Source of the DNA: Massilia rubra
GTDB lineage: Bacteria > Pseudomonadota > Gammaproteobacteria > Burkholderiales > Burkholderiaceae_D
Assembly (NCBI RefSeq): GCF_011682065.1
Contig: NZ_VUYU01000012.1
Coordinates: 1-64,000 of the forward strand
DNA length: 64,000 nt
Direction of reading: 5' to 3'
Each line of letters begins with the position of its first letter. Within the stretch, counting starts at the first letter, position 1. Below the pieces are notes generated by a model. That model was not told the DNA's origin, did no database searches, and saw only the letters and a list, made by a program, of their open reading frames with translations. Position numbers and translations under genes: made by a program. This document shows positions 37,182-45,552 of this stretch, piece after piece.

Positions 37182-39170
37182 ATGTCCACATTTTTCATGC
37201 TGTCCGCGGCCGACGACGAACTGTTGCGTCCGGCGAATTTTCTGGTGACCGGCCTGACCCTGACCGGCACCGCCAACAATGACATCCTGCGCGGCGGCGC
37301 GCTCGACGACCGCATCTTTGGCCTGGGTGGCGCCGACCTGATTCGCGGCGCGGGCGGCAACGACTACATCGAAGGTGGCGACGAGGACGGCTCGGGCGAC
37401 CGCCTGTACGGCGGCGACGGCGCCGACAGCGTGTTCGGCGGCGCCGGCGACGACGTCATGTTCGGCGACGCCGGCAACGACGTCCTCGACGGCGAAGGCG
37501 GCACCGACCAGATCGACGGCGGGGCCGGCGACGACTTGGTCGTCGGCGGCGACGGGCGCGACTTCCTGACCGACAATATCGGCAACAACATTCTTATGGG
37601 TGGCGCGGGCGACGACAGCCTGAGCGCCACCGGCGCCGGGGCCGACCGCCTCGAGGGCGGCACCGGCAACGACGGGCTTGAAGGCGGCAACGGCAACGAC
37701 AGCCTGTATGGCGGCGCCGGCCACGACTCGCTGACGGTCAGGGCGGCGTCGGGCAGCACGGCGCCTGGCGAGTGGCTGCTGTCCGGCGGCGACGGCGACG
37801 ACACGCTGGGCTTTCATGCAACGGCGGCGCCGATCATGGTGCACGCCAGCGGCGGCGCCGGCAGCGATGCGTTTGCATTTTCCCAGGGCGTGCACGGCGA
37901 AACGATCATCATCGACGATTTCGTGGCCGGCCCCGGTGGCGACAAGCTCGCCATCGGCTCCCTGCAGCCCTACTACAACAGCAATCCCTTCGGCGCTCCC
38001 GGCTACGCGCGCCTGCTGCAGCAAGGGGGCGACACCCTGGTGCAGATCGACGCCGACGGCGCCCTTGGTGGCGCCGCCACCTTCCGCACGGTGGCCACCC
38101 TGCTTGGCGTGCACGCGCAGGATGTCTTGCCGAACAATTTTGTCGAAGGCTATAACCAGGACGGCTCGATTAACGGCATGCAGGTGCAGGCCGGCAGCGG
38201 CAACGACTTTATCCTTGGCGGCGTGCTCAACGACACCATTCACGGCGGGGCCGGCAACGATAGCCTGCTCGGCTATTTTGGCGACGACGTGCTGCGCGGC
38301 GACGATGGCGTCGACGACCTGGACGGCTCTTACGGGAACGACCTGCTCGACGGCGGCGCCGGCGGCGATTACCTCACTGGCGCAGAAGGAAACGACACCT
38401 TGTACGGCGGCGCTGGCGACGACCTGCTGTCGGGCAAGGAGGGCAACGACTTGCTGTATGGCGGCGATGGCGACGATCAGCTGTTCGGCGAGGGCAACGA
38501 TACGCTCAATGGTGGCAACGGCAACGACTCCATGTCCGCCTACTATGGCAGCTACGTGATCGATGGCGGGGCGGGGGACGACCTGATCAACACTGCCGCC
38601 ATCGATGGCTTGCTCAATGGCGGTGGCGGCAACGACATCATCAAGGTGCAGACCGACGCCGACGTGGGCGCCTTCGGCGGTGCCGGCAACGACCGGATCG
38701 AGATCAACGCCAACGATTACCTGGCGCAAGGGCGCGTTGTGGCCAACGGCGGCGCGGGCGACGACGCCATCATCCTGACGCGCCAGACGCAAAATTCGAA
38801 CCAGGTGACGGCCATCGGCGGGGACGGCAGCGACCGCTTCGGCGTGGTGGGGAGCGTGGGCACGAGCATCTTCAGCGTGCGCGATTTTTCGGTGGGCGCG
38901 GGCGGCGACCGGATCGACGTGTCGGCCCTCTTGGGCGGCGCGGTGCCGGCGGGCGACCCGTTCGCCAGCGGCGTGCTGCGTTACCTGCAAAGCGGAAATG
39001 ACACGCTGGTGCAGTTCGACGCCGATGGCGCGGCCGGTGCGCAGGCTGGTTTTGTCACGATGATGAAGTTGCAGGGGGTGCTGGCGACGAGCTTGACGCC
39101 GGAGAACCTGATGACCGTGGTGGAACCGGCGCTGGTCGGGGTGGCGGCTGTCGGGTGGGAGATGGGCTGA
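37182..39170 (+). CDS. RTX calcium-binding repeat protein 4
   Basis: A 662-residue RTX protein and close paralogue of the next gene. It opens MSTFFMLSAADDELLRPANF and has RTX blocks at about residues 30-180 and 345-470. T1SS-like modules lie at 229-325 (IIIDDFVAGPGGDKLAIG) and at the C-terminus (551-662, from DRFGVVGSVGTSIFSVRDF). The start at 37182 follows TTAGGA with normal spacing. It contains no signal peptide or catalytic domain. The protein is probably secreted to or displayed at the cell surface; the T1SS is not in this window. Confidence 0.85.
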   Translation: MSTFFMLSAADDELLRPANFLVTGLTLTGTANNDILRGGALDDRIFGLGGADLIRGAGGNDYIEGGDEDGSGDRLYGGDGADSVFGGAGDDVMFGDAGNDVLDGEGGTDQIDGGAGDDLVVGGDGRDFLTDNIGNNILMGGAGDDSLSATGAGADRLEGGTGNDGLEGGNGNDSLYGGAGHDSLTVRAASGSTAPGEWLLSGGDGDDTLGFHATAAPIMVHASGGAGSDAFAFSQGVHGETIIIDDFVAGPGGDKLAIGSLQPYYNSNPFGAPGYARLLQQGGDTLVQIDADGALGGAATFRTVATLLGVHAQDVLPNNFVEGYNQDGSINGMQVQAGSGNDFILGGVLNDTIHGGAGNDSLLGYFGDDVLRGDDGVDDLDGSYGNDLLDGGAGGDYLTGAEGNDTLYGGAGDDLLSGKEGNDLLYGGDGDDQLFGEGNDTLNGGNGNDSMSAYYGSYVIDGGAGDDLINTAAIDGLLNGGGGNDIIKVQTDADVGAFGGAGNDRIEINANDYLAQGRVVANGGAGDDAIILTRQTQNSNQVTAIGGDGSDRFGVVGSVGTSIFSVRDFSVGAGGDRIDVSALLGGAVPAGDPFASGVLRYLQSGNDTLVQFDADGAAGAQAGFVTMMKLQGVLATSLTPENLMTVVEPALVGVAAVGWEMG

Positions 39171-39255
39171 GTGCATGCCCGGCTGATCAAGCTGCCAGAC
39201 ACGAACGATCGCCACATACCTTTTGCCTCGTTTCAACCTTTCTCAAGGAATTGCC

Positions 39256-41250
39256 ATGTCTACATCTTTCATGCTGTCCGACGCCGACGACGAGCTGTTT
39301 CGCCCGGCAAATTTCCTGGTGACTGGCCTGAACCTGACCGGCACCGCGAACAATGACGTCCTGCGCGGCGGCGCGCTGGACGACCGGATCTTCGGTCTGG
39401 GCGGCGCCGACCTGATCTTCGGTTCGGGCGGCAACGACTACATTGACGGCGGCAACGAAGACGGCGCGGGCGACCGCCTGTACGGCGGCGAGGGCGCCGA
39501 CAGCGTGCTCGGCGGTGGTGGCGACGACTTCCTGTTCGGCGACGTTGGCAACGACCTGCTCGATGGCGAGGGCGGGATGGACCAGATCGACGGCGGCGCC
39601 GGCGACGACGTGCTGCGCGGCGGCGACGGCACCGACTACCTGCGCGACGATATCGGCAGCAATATCCTCGCTGGCGGTGCGGGCAACGACAACCTGCTCG
39701 CCATCGGGCCTGGCGCTGACCGCCTGGAAGGCGGCGCCGACAACGACATGCTGGAAGGCGGCACCGGCCACGACAGCCTGTACGGCGGCGCGGGCATGGA
39801 TGCTTTCAACATCGGTGCGGCAGCCGGCAGCATGATTCCCAGCAATGTGCTGGTGTCCGGCGGCGATGGCGACGACCGCATCGCCATCTTCCCCGGTACC
39901 ACGGCAACAACGGTGCATGCCAGCGGCGGCGCGGGCAGCGACCTGTTTGTTTTCGCCTACGGCACGCACGACGAAGCCATCTTCATCGACGACTTCAGCG
40001 CCGGTGCCGGCGGCGACCAGCTCGCCTTCGGGGGCATGCTGCCATTCCCCCATCTCAATCCCTTCGGCGCGCCTGGCTATGCGCGCCTGCTGCAACAGGG
40101 CAGCGACACGCTGGTGCAGATCGATGCCGATGGCGCGGCGGGCACTGCCGGTAGTTTCCGCACAGTGGGAATCCTGACTGGCGTGCAGGCGCAGGACCTC
40201 ATCCCCAACAATTTCGCAGAGGGTTACAGCCAGGATGGTTCGCAGCACGGCAAGACAATCCAGGCGGGCAGCGGCAACGACAATCTCTACGGCGGCGTCC
40301 TCGACGACACCATCGACGGCGGCGCCGGCAACGACCAGGTGTGGGCCAACGACGGCAACGATGTCGTCCACGGTGGCGATGGCAACGACGACCTGAGCGG
40401 GGCGTCGGGCAACGACTTGCTCGACGGCGGCGCGGGCAACGATTACCTGCACGGCCAGGACGGCAATGACACGCTCAACGGCGGGGGTGGCGACGATATG
40501 CTCGATGGCCACATTGGCGACGACGTGGTCAATGGCGGCGACGGTAACGACCAGCTGTACGGCAGCGGTGGCGGCAACGACGTGTTCAACGGCGGCAACG
40601 GCAACGACAGGATCGGCGCCTACGGTGGAGAGGTCGTGGCCGACGGCGGGGCGGGGGACGACACGATCAGCATCGAAGGTGCCGCGGGCCTGCTCAATGG
40701 CGGCAGCGGCAACGACATCATCAAGGTACAGACCGACGCCGATGTCGGCGCGTTCGGCGGCGCGGGCCGCGACCGGATCGAGATCACCGCCAACGATTAC
40801 CTGGCGCAAGGGCGGGTGGTGGCCAGCGGCGGCGAGGGCGATGACGCCATCATCCTGACGCGAGAGACGCAGAATTCAAACCTGGTGACGGCCATTGGCG
40901 GAGGCGGCAGCGACCGCTTCGGCGTGGTGGGGAGCGTGGGGACGAGCACGTTCAGCGTACGCGATTTTGCAGTGGGCGCGGGCGGCGACCGGATCGATGT
41001 GTCGGCTCTTCTGGGCGGCGCGGTGCCGCCGGGCGACCCGTTCGCCAGCGGCGTGCTGCGTTACCTGCAAAGCGGGAATGATACGCTGGTGCAGTTCGAT
41101 GCGGATGGGGCGGCGGGTGCGCAGGCGGATTTTGTCACGATGATGAAGTTGCAGGGGGTGCTGGCGACGAGCTTGACGGTGGAGAACCTGATGACCGTGG
41201 CGGAACCGGTTGTGATCGGGGTGGCCGCTGCGGAGTGGGGCATGGGCTGA
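39256..41250 (+). CDS. RTX calcium-binding repeat protein 5
   Basis: A 664-residue paralogue of RTX protein 4. The leader MSTSFMLSDADDELFRPANF and the last roughly 180 residues (from NDIIKVQTDADVGAFGGAG) are almost identical to it, while the central RTX blocks differ. Modules lie at about 229-325 and 553-664. The ribosome site AAGGAATTGCC before the ATG is also shared with gene 4 at the DNA level. It is the last gene of the array, 48 bases before tRNA-Ser. The pair looks like a recent tandem duplication. Confidence 0.85.
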   Translation: MSTSFMLSDADDELFRPANFLVTGLNLTGTANNDVLRGGALDDRIFGLGGADLIFGSGGNDYIDGGNEDGAGDRLYGGEGADSVLGGGGDDFLFGDVGNDLLDGEGGMDQIDGGAGDDVLRGGDGTDYLRDDIGSNILAGGAGNDNLLAIGPGADRLEGGADNDMLEGGTGHDSLYGGAGMDAFNIGAAAGSMIPSNVLVSGGDGDDRIAIFPGTTATTVHASGGAGSDLFVFAYGTHDEAIFIDDFSAGAGGDQLAFGGMLPFPHLNPFGAPGYARLLQQGSDTLVQIDADGAAGTAGSFRTVGILTGVQAQDLIPNNFAEGYSQDGSQHGKTIQAGSGNDNLYGGVLDDTIDGGAGNDQVWANDGNDVVHGGDGNDDLSGASGNDLLDGGAGNDYLHGQDGNDTLNGGGGDDMLDGHIGDDVVNGGDGNDQLYGSGGGNDVFNGGNGNDRIGAYGGEVVADGGAGDDTISIEGAAGLLNGGSGNDIIKVQTDADVGAFGGAGRDRIEITANDYLAQGRVVASGGEGDDAIILTRETQNSNLVTAIGGGGSDRFGVVGSVGTSTFSVRDFAVGAGGDRIDVSALLGGAVPPGDPFASGVLRYLQSGNDTLVQFDADGAAGAQADFVTMMKLQGVLATSLTVENLMTVAEPVVIGVAAAEWGMG

Positions 41251-41257
41251 GGGCAAA

Positions 41258-41287
41258 TTGCCCAAGGCCGGGGGTTTTCTGTATAAT
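41258..41287 (+). promoter_or_regulatory. Promoter of tRNA-Ser
   Basis: TTGCCC (41258-41263) and a consensus TATAAT (41282-41287) are spaced by 18 bases. They lie 11 bases before the tRNA 5' end, just after the RTX gene 5 stop. Confidence 0.75.
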
Positions 41288-41298
41288 CGCGTTCTGCA

Positions 41299-41388
41299 GG
41301 AAGCGTGGCCGAGCGGTTGAAGGCACCAGTCTTGAAAACTGGCGACGGTGTGAGCCGTTCGTGAGTTCGAATCTCACCGCTTCCGCCA
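41299..41388 (+). tRNA. tRNA-Ser (anticodon UGA)
   Basis: A 90-base type II tRNA with a long variable arm. The acceptor stem GGAAGCG pairs with CGCTTCC, followed by discriminator G and encoded CCA (41386-41388). The anticodon stem CCAGT/ACTGG encloses the loop CTTGAAA with anticodon TGA at 41333-41335, and the T-loop is TTCGAAT. It reads UCA-type serine codons. It has its own promoter and terminator. Confidence 0.97.
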
Positions 41389-41398
41389 CCTCATTCTT

Positions 41399-41420
41399 AA
41401 AGCCCCTGATGGGGCTTTTT
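41399..41420 (+). terminator. Intrinsic terminator after tRNA-Ser
   Basis: AAAGCCCC-TGAT-GGGGCTTTTT: a compact GC stem with a TGAT loop and a run of five T residues, ten bases after the tRNA CCA end. Confidence 0.9.
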
Positions 41421-41517
41421 GTATTGGGCGTGTGCAACCACGTTGCTGTTACGCGAGCGACCTTGTCAGTCTTTTCCCCAGAACTTTAGCCAGCCCTTTA
41501 ACGCCTGGAACCTCATC

Positions 41518-41745
41518 ATGAAAAATCTGTTGCAAGAGATGTTGTACTGTGAATTTTTACTCAAATGTGAAACGAGCAATTGCCGTGAATTTTTCGAGTG
41601 CGATGAAGTGGCCACTGAACCGCTGGAAGACTGGTCTGCACGGGCTGTCGTCCTGGCGGAAGAATGCGGCTGGACAATCGGTCATACAGGGCTTGTGAAA
41701 TGTCCCAAGTGTGCCGCAAATGAGTGTGTCACGAAGCAGGCGTAA
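41518..41745 (+). CDS. Small Cys-rich protein, possible zinc binder
   Basis: A 75-residue protein of no recognised family. It starts MKNLLQEMLYCEFLLKCETS and has cysteines in CETSNC, FEC and VKCPKC, with a CGW in the middle; the paired spacing suggests a zinc-ribbon-like fold. GGAA lies about eight bases before the start. It follows the tRNA terminator and precedes a putative intron remnant, so this is an accessory spot. Its base composition is lower in G+C than the flanking genes, consistent with transfer. Function unknown. Confidence 0.55.
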   Translation: MKNLLQEMLYCEFLLKCETSNCREFFECDEVATEPLEDWSARAVVLAEECGWTIGHTGLVKCPKCAANECVTKQA

Positions 41746-41818
41746 GTCTGCATGCTGTATTAGAGATGGGAGTCGGCCTCCCGGAACCGGCTTGCAGCAG
41801 CAGGTTCCAAACCACCCA

Positions 41819-42170
41819 GTGCGGCTGCGTTCAAAAGGAGTGGTCGTGAGCGACTGTGGAAAGGGCGTCGCCTAGACGTCAGGTAGGTATTGAGAAGATG
41901 AACGAAAGTGAACCGTCCGATGATGCATCGTTAGACGTAAAGCACTGTCAAAACCGGGGTTGTCGGCAGCCTCCGGGATGAATTGGGACGTTACCTGCTT
42001 ACGGGCCCGGTGGCAGTCGGTGTAGAGGCGGCACTCCCATATGAGGTGGTCTGGGCAGAAGACGACGACACACGCTACATTGCCGGCATCTTCCATGCCG
42101 TCCAGACCGTGGATGTGTTCTCGTGCCCGGGGCCCAAAATGACATGCCGTTTCCTTGGCATGAACGGCTT
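41819..42170 (+). mobile_element. Probable 5' fragment of a group II intron (no maturase)
   Basis: The segment starts GTGCGGCTG, matching the GUGYG 5' consensus of group II introns. It continues with strings such as GATGAACGAAAGTGAACC, ACGTTACCTGCTTACGGGCC and GGTGTAGAGGCGGCACTCCC. These resemble domain I RNA of bacterial group II introns. No reverse transcriptase frame and no domain V hairpin are present, so it would be truncated and inactive. The 3' limit is approximate. Recognition is from memory of intron-like sequence, not from a structure search. No protein-coding gene is credible here. Confidence 0.4.
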
Positions 42171-42350
42171 GCAATTAATGTTCGCGTGTGGGCGTTCGAC
42201 CGCATTTGCGGCCCGATCAACGAATAAACGGAAACCCGGCGTTCGCGCCTCGCTTCGGTCGGCAACCGAAAACCAAGGAGGAAGTCACCCCTCCTGACCC
42301 TCTCACCCTTGCTGCTGAGCATGATTAATCGAATGCGCGAGGCTCGACGC

Positions 42351-42374
42351 AAAAAAGCCCGCACGCGGCGGGCT
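42351..42374 (-). terminator. Intrinsic terminator of the small coiled-coil protein gene
   Basis: On the minus strand AGCCCGC and GCGGGCT form a 7-bp stem followed by TTTTTT, 20 bases after the stop codon of the gene at 42394. Confidence 0.85.
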
Positions 42375-42393
42375 GTTCATAGGAGAGGGCAGG

Positions 42394-42609
42394 TTAGGGG
42401 AAAAAGGACTTGATCAGTGGCAGCAGCTGCGCAAGGAAGATGGCCGTAACGACCCACATGATGATGTTCGACTTGGCGTCCGCGATCGCCGTCTTGCACT
42501 CAGCGATATCTGCCTTGGTGGCGCCATTGGACTTGATCAGCGCAACATCGATCTTGATGGCAGTGAGGTCGCTTTCCAGTTTGACGATACGGGCTTCCAT
42601 GTGGTCCAT
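42394..42609 (-). CDS. Small coiled-coil membrane protein (XhlA-like architecture)
   Basis: A 71-residue protein. The first 45 residues are a heptad-rich helix (ARIVKLESDLTAIKIDVALI) and residues about 48-68 form one hydrophobic segment (IIMWVVTAIFLAQLLPLI). The layout resembles XhlA-type haemolysin/holin-associated proteins and small phage-derived proteins, but no assignment is secure. A GGGAG box lies eight bases before the start at 42609, and a clear terminator follows. It stands alone, probably as its own transcript. Confidence 0.65.
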   Translation of the reverse strand: MDHMEARIVKLESDLTAIKIDVALIKSNGATKADIAECKTAIADAKSNIIMWVVTAIFLAQLLPLIKSFFP

Positions 42610-43031
42610 CTTCTACGCTCCCGGGAAAGTTGTCAACCAAGCTAGTCTATTGTGCACGAATGAGCTGGGGAGACAGTTGCGCGGGCACAGACACATTGAT
42701 TATTTGATCACGCTCACGCCAGAGGTCGGTGAAGCAACGCCGACCAAATGGGCTTTGTGGCAGAAGTGAATTTCGCGCGCTTCACCTCTTAAGTAAACAC
42801 CATAAGGACAGCGGTTTTCATATCTGCCGGTTATATAAGATGCTTGCTTCGGCGCGATTTTCGACGCACCCGGCCGATTACTGCGCTGACAAGCAAGCAT
42901 CCATGTCGGCATACACTTTGGCCATCGCCAGAAGCTTCTCCCCGGACTGTCTGTCTATCTTGGACGTCCAGGTTGGGAATGTCATTTGCTCGATCGCCTG
43001 AGCTTCCAGCGCTGGCACCCCATGGCGGCGC
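42610..43031. other. Intergenic region without a supported gene
   Basis: Short frames exist on both strands but none has a good start site or family features. A minus-strand frame (from about 43023 down to 42878, ending KVYADMDACLSAQ) has plausible composition and might be the tail of a decayed gene. Along with the intron remnant next door, the region looks like accumulated debris between a tRNA and the core genes. Confidence 0.4.
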
Positions 43032-44090
43032 TTAATCCGTATGGAACTCGCTGGCCGAGGCAAACAAATCCCACGACGCGATGAACAGCGCCGCCACCAC
43101 CGGACCGATCACGAAGCCATTCAAGCCGAACAGCGCCATGCCGCCCACGGTGGAGAGCAGCACCACATAATCGGGCATCTTGGTATCCTTGCCGACCAAA
43201 ATCGGGCGCAGGATGTTGTCGACCAGGCCGATCACGATCACGCCGAAGGCGATCAGGGTGACCCCTTCCCACACCGACCCCGTGACCAGGAAATACACCG
43301 CCACCGGCGCCCACACCAGCGCCGCGCCAACGGCCGGCAGCAGCGACAGGAAGGCCATCACCACGCCCCACAGCACCGGCGCCTGCACGTCCAGGAACCA
43401 GAAAATCATCCCGCCCAGCGTACCCTGCGCAATCGCCACCAGAATATTACCTTTGACGGTCGCGCGGGTCACGGCGGTGAAGTTGTTGAACAGGCGCTGC
43501 TTGTACTTGCGGCTCAGCGGCACGGCGCTGCGGATGCGCGCCGCCAGCGATTGCCCGTCGCGCAGCAGGAAATAAAGCAGGTACAGCATGATGCACATGC
43601 TGACCATCAGGTCGAAGGTATAGCTGCCCACGTTGATCGCCTGGCGCGCCACGGTCTGGCTGACCTGCGAGGCGCCTTCCGTCATTTTCTGCTGCAGCTT
43701 CGACAGGGTGCTCAGGTCGAAGCGTTCCAGCAGGCTAACCGCCCACTGCGGCAGCGCGCTCATGATTTTCTTGAAGTAGGTGCCCACGCTCAGGTTACCC
43801 GAGCGCACCATCTCGTACACAGTGGCCGCCTGGTCGACCAGCGACACCGCGATCAGGGCCAGCGGCAAAATCACCATCACCACGATCGACAGCAAGGTCA
43901 GCAAGGCCGCCAGGTTCGGTTTGTTATTGGTTTTCTTGAGCAGCCAGCGGTTCAGTGGCGCGAACAGGATCGCCAGCACCACGCCCCAGAACACGGCGCC
44001 GGCATACGGCGCCAGGATCCAGCCGAAGCCGATGGTAACCACGGCGAGAAGAAGCAGAAACGATTTTTGCTGGAGCGTGAACTGTTGCAT
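43032..44090 (-). CDS. AI-2E family transporter
   Basis: A 352-residue inner-membrane protein of the AI-2E/PerM (UPF0118) family, with about seven to eight hydrophobic segments. Family features include FWGVVLAILFAPLNRWLLKK near the N-terminus, the central coiled region, and the C-terminal DNILRPILVGKDTKMPDYVV and GLNGFVIGPVVAALF blocks. Members export quorum signals or act in Na+/H+ exchange; the substrate cannot be read here. The start at 44090 precedes the first helix; upstream codons look non-coding. Confidence 0.9.
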   Translation of the reverse strand: MQQFTLQQKSFLLLLAVVTIGFGWILAPYAGAVFWGVVLAILFAPLNRWLLKKTNNKPNLAALLTLLSIVVMVILPLALIAVSLVDQAATVYEMVRSGNLSVGTYFKKIMSALPQWAVSLLERFDLSTLSKLQQKMTEGASQVSQTVARQAINVGSYTFDLMVSMCIMLYLLYFLLRDGQSLAARIRSAVPLSRKYKQRLFNNFTAVTRATVKGNILVAIAQGTLGGMIFWFLDVQAPVLWGVVMAFLSLLPAVGAALVWAPVAVYFLVTGSVWEGVTLIAFGVIVIGLVDNILRPILVGKDTKMPDYVVLLSTVGGMALFGLNGFVIGPVVAALFIASWDLFASASEFHTD

Positions 44091-44240
44091 AGGATGTTGG
44101 CGATGTGAATTCGATAATGATTGTAGCCCCATCATAATCGATCCCATGACCGAGGTGCGTGCGTTGGGATACGCAAGCGCAACGGCCACGGGCCGGCATT
44201 CGCATCGCTGATAGAATACGAGCTACTTTTTGGCGCGCAC

Positions 44241-44972
44241 ATGACCTCTATCCACATTAAACAACTGAGCACCGCGATCCTGTTCGCCCCGCTGCTGGCC
44301 ATGGCGGCGGCGCCCGCCACCGGAATCGACGCCCGCCACGGCAGGGTGGAGGTAACGGCGGGCGCGCAAGGCGCTGATCTCATCGTCGCCGGCAAGAACA
44401 TCGCCACCATCGGCGCCAGCGGCGCAAGCTTGTCGGCCGTCGCTTCCACGGACGAGCGCGATTATGTGCTGGTGCAAGCGCGCCGCGCCGGCACGACCTG
44501 CAAGCACGCCTATCTGCTGCTGGAACTATCAAGCGGCGCGCCCAGGCTGTCCAAGGAATTCGGAAGCTGCCGCGAGCTTGCCGGCAGCGGCATGGCCGGG
44601 GCCGAGCCGGTGGTGCATCTGAACAACCGGGCCGACCCGCAAGCCGCCGTGGAAAGTTATCAGTGGAAGGATGGCGAGGTGATCATGGCTTTCGAATCGC
44701 CGAGCCTGTGCAGCGCGAACGGCTTCCTGGCCCAGAAAAACGCCGAGCCCTTGAGCGCGCCGCCGGCCGGCCGCGTGACTGGAGCGGGGCGCCTGCAATT
44801 CCTGAGCGCGCCCGATCCCGCCTGCGCCATGCCCGGCGTATTCGTGGTGCCCGGCGATCACGTGACCGCCAGCTTGCGTTCTGGTGCGTTCGTGTATGCC
44901 AACTACACCAATCCCAAAAGCGGACGAAAAGTCCAGGGATGGGTCCCGCGCGCACGCCTGGCGGACAACTGA
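44241..44972 (+). CDS. Secreted protein of unknown function
   Basis: A 243-residue protein with a signal peptide (hydrophobic LSTAILFAPLLAMAAAPAT, cleavage near residue 23-25). The mature part has several Cys residues (TTCKHAY, GSCREL, SLCSANGF, DPACAMPG) that could form disulfides in the periplasm. The C-terminal end (VYANYTNPKSGRKVQGWVPR) looks SH3-like. No family is recognised. Its stop overlaps the next start by one base (TGATG), so the two are an operon. Confidence 0.7.
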   Translation: MTSIHIKQLSTAILFAPLLAMAAAPATGIDARHGRVEVTAGAQGADLIVAGKNIATIGASGASLSAVASTDERDYVLVQARRAGTTCKHAYLLLELSSGAPRLSKEFGSCRELAGSGMAGAEPVVHLNNRADPQAAVESYQWKDGEVIMAFESPSLCSANGFLAQKNAEPLSAPPAGRVTGAGRLQFLSAPDPACAMPGVFVVPGDHVTASLRSGAFVYANYTNPKSGRKVQGWVPRARLADN

Positions 44973-45493
44973 TGCCGCAGATCGATGCGGACGCCGCCAG
45001 ACCGGTCGGGAAGTTATTGCCGGCCGATCTGCGTTCCTGCCCTGTCTGGCAGTGGGCGATGGATGAGGGCGACACGGACGGGCAGGATGAAACGTGGGTC
45101 CGGCCCACCGCCCACAGCGTTGTGCCGGCATCGGCATTCGATCACTATCTGGTGTCGGCTGTCGCCATTCTTCGCGATGGCACCGAGATCCCCGCCTGTG
45201 TCGAGGTCATTATCAACGGGCCGCGCAAAAGTTTTCACCCTGCGTTCGTGTATCTGATCGACCGCCAGTTACCGTTCGCGTCTCACGCGACAGACAAGCT
45301 GCTCAGTCGCTACACGAAAGCCGCCAATAACCATCCTCGGAACTGGGTACTCGATGTCGTCATTGAGGGCGAACGCCGACCGCGCACGGGGCGGGCGAGA
45401 TCGCGTGCGTTTGCCATTGTCCTGGCATGCTTCGACCTCCTCTGGACGCGGCACATGAAGAAACAGCAAGCACGCAATCGCGGGCAAGGATAG
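44972..45493 (+). CDS. Hypothetical protein, coupled to the secreted protein gene
   Basis: A 173-residue protein without signal peptide or membrane segment and without a recognised family. It has an acidic N-terminal half (MDEGDTDGQDETWVRPTAH) and a basic C-terminus (ERRPRTGRARSRAF). The start at 44972 shares a base with the preceding stop. Partnership with the secreted protein is inferred from coupling only. A toxin-immunity or enzyme-inhibitor arrangement is possible but not supported by motifs. Confidence 0.6.
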   Translation: MPQIDADAARPVGKLLPADLRSCPVWQWAMDEGDTDGQDETWVRPTAHSVVPASAFDHYLVSAVAILRDGTEIPACVEVIINGPRKSFHPAFVYLIDRQLPFASHATDKLLSRYTKAANNHPRNWVLDVVIEGERRPRTGRARSRAFAIVLACFDLLWTRHMKKQQARNRGQG

Positions 45494-45552
45494 TGCCGCC
45501 TGCCGGCCCCTGAGTCACTGGCGCTTGCGTTCGGTTCAGCACGCCGCCTGGA

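Noticed and set aside
29139-41250. Regular DNA repeats resembling a CRISPR or minisatellite array
   Set aside because: The repeats are imperfect, in frame and coding for RTX nonapeptides; no fixed repeat-spacer structure and no cas genes.
29139-41250. RTX toxin (haemolysin) operon
   Set aside because: No HlyC acyltransferase, no pore-forming hydrophobic domain, no HlyB/D; Gly-Asp repeats alone do not make a toxin.
41983-42297. Open frames on both strands in the putative intron region
   Set aside because: No start site, no protein family features, and nucleotide pattern looks like structured RNA.
42700-42912. Short minus-strand frame (70 codons) upstream of the AI-2E gene
   Set aside because: No ribosome site and no domain; treated as intergenic debris.
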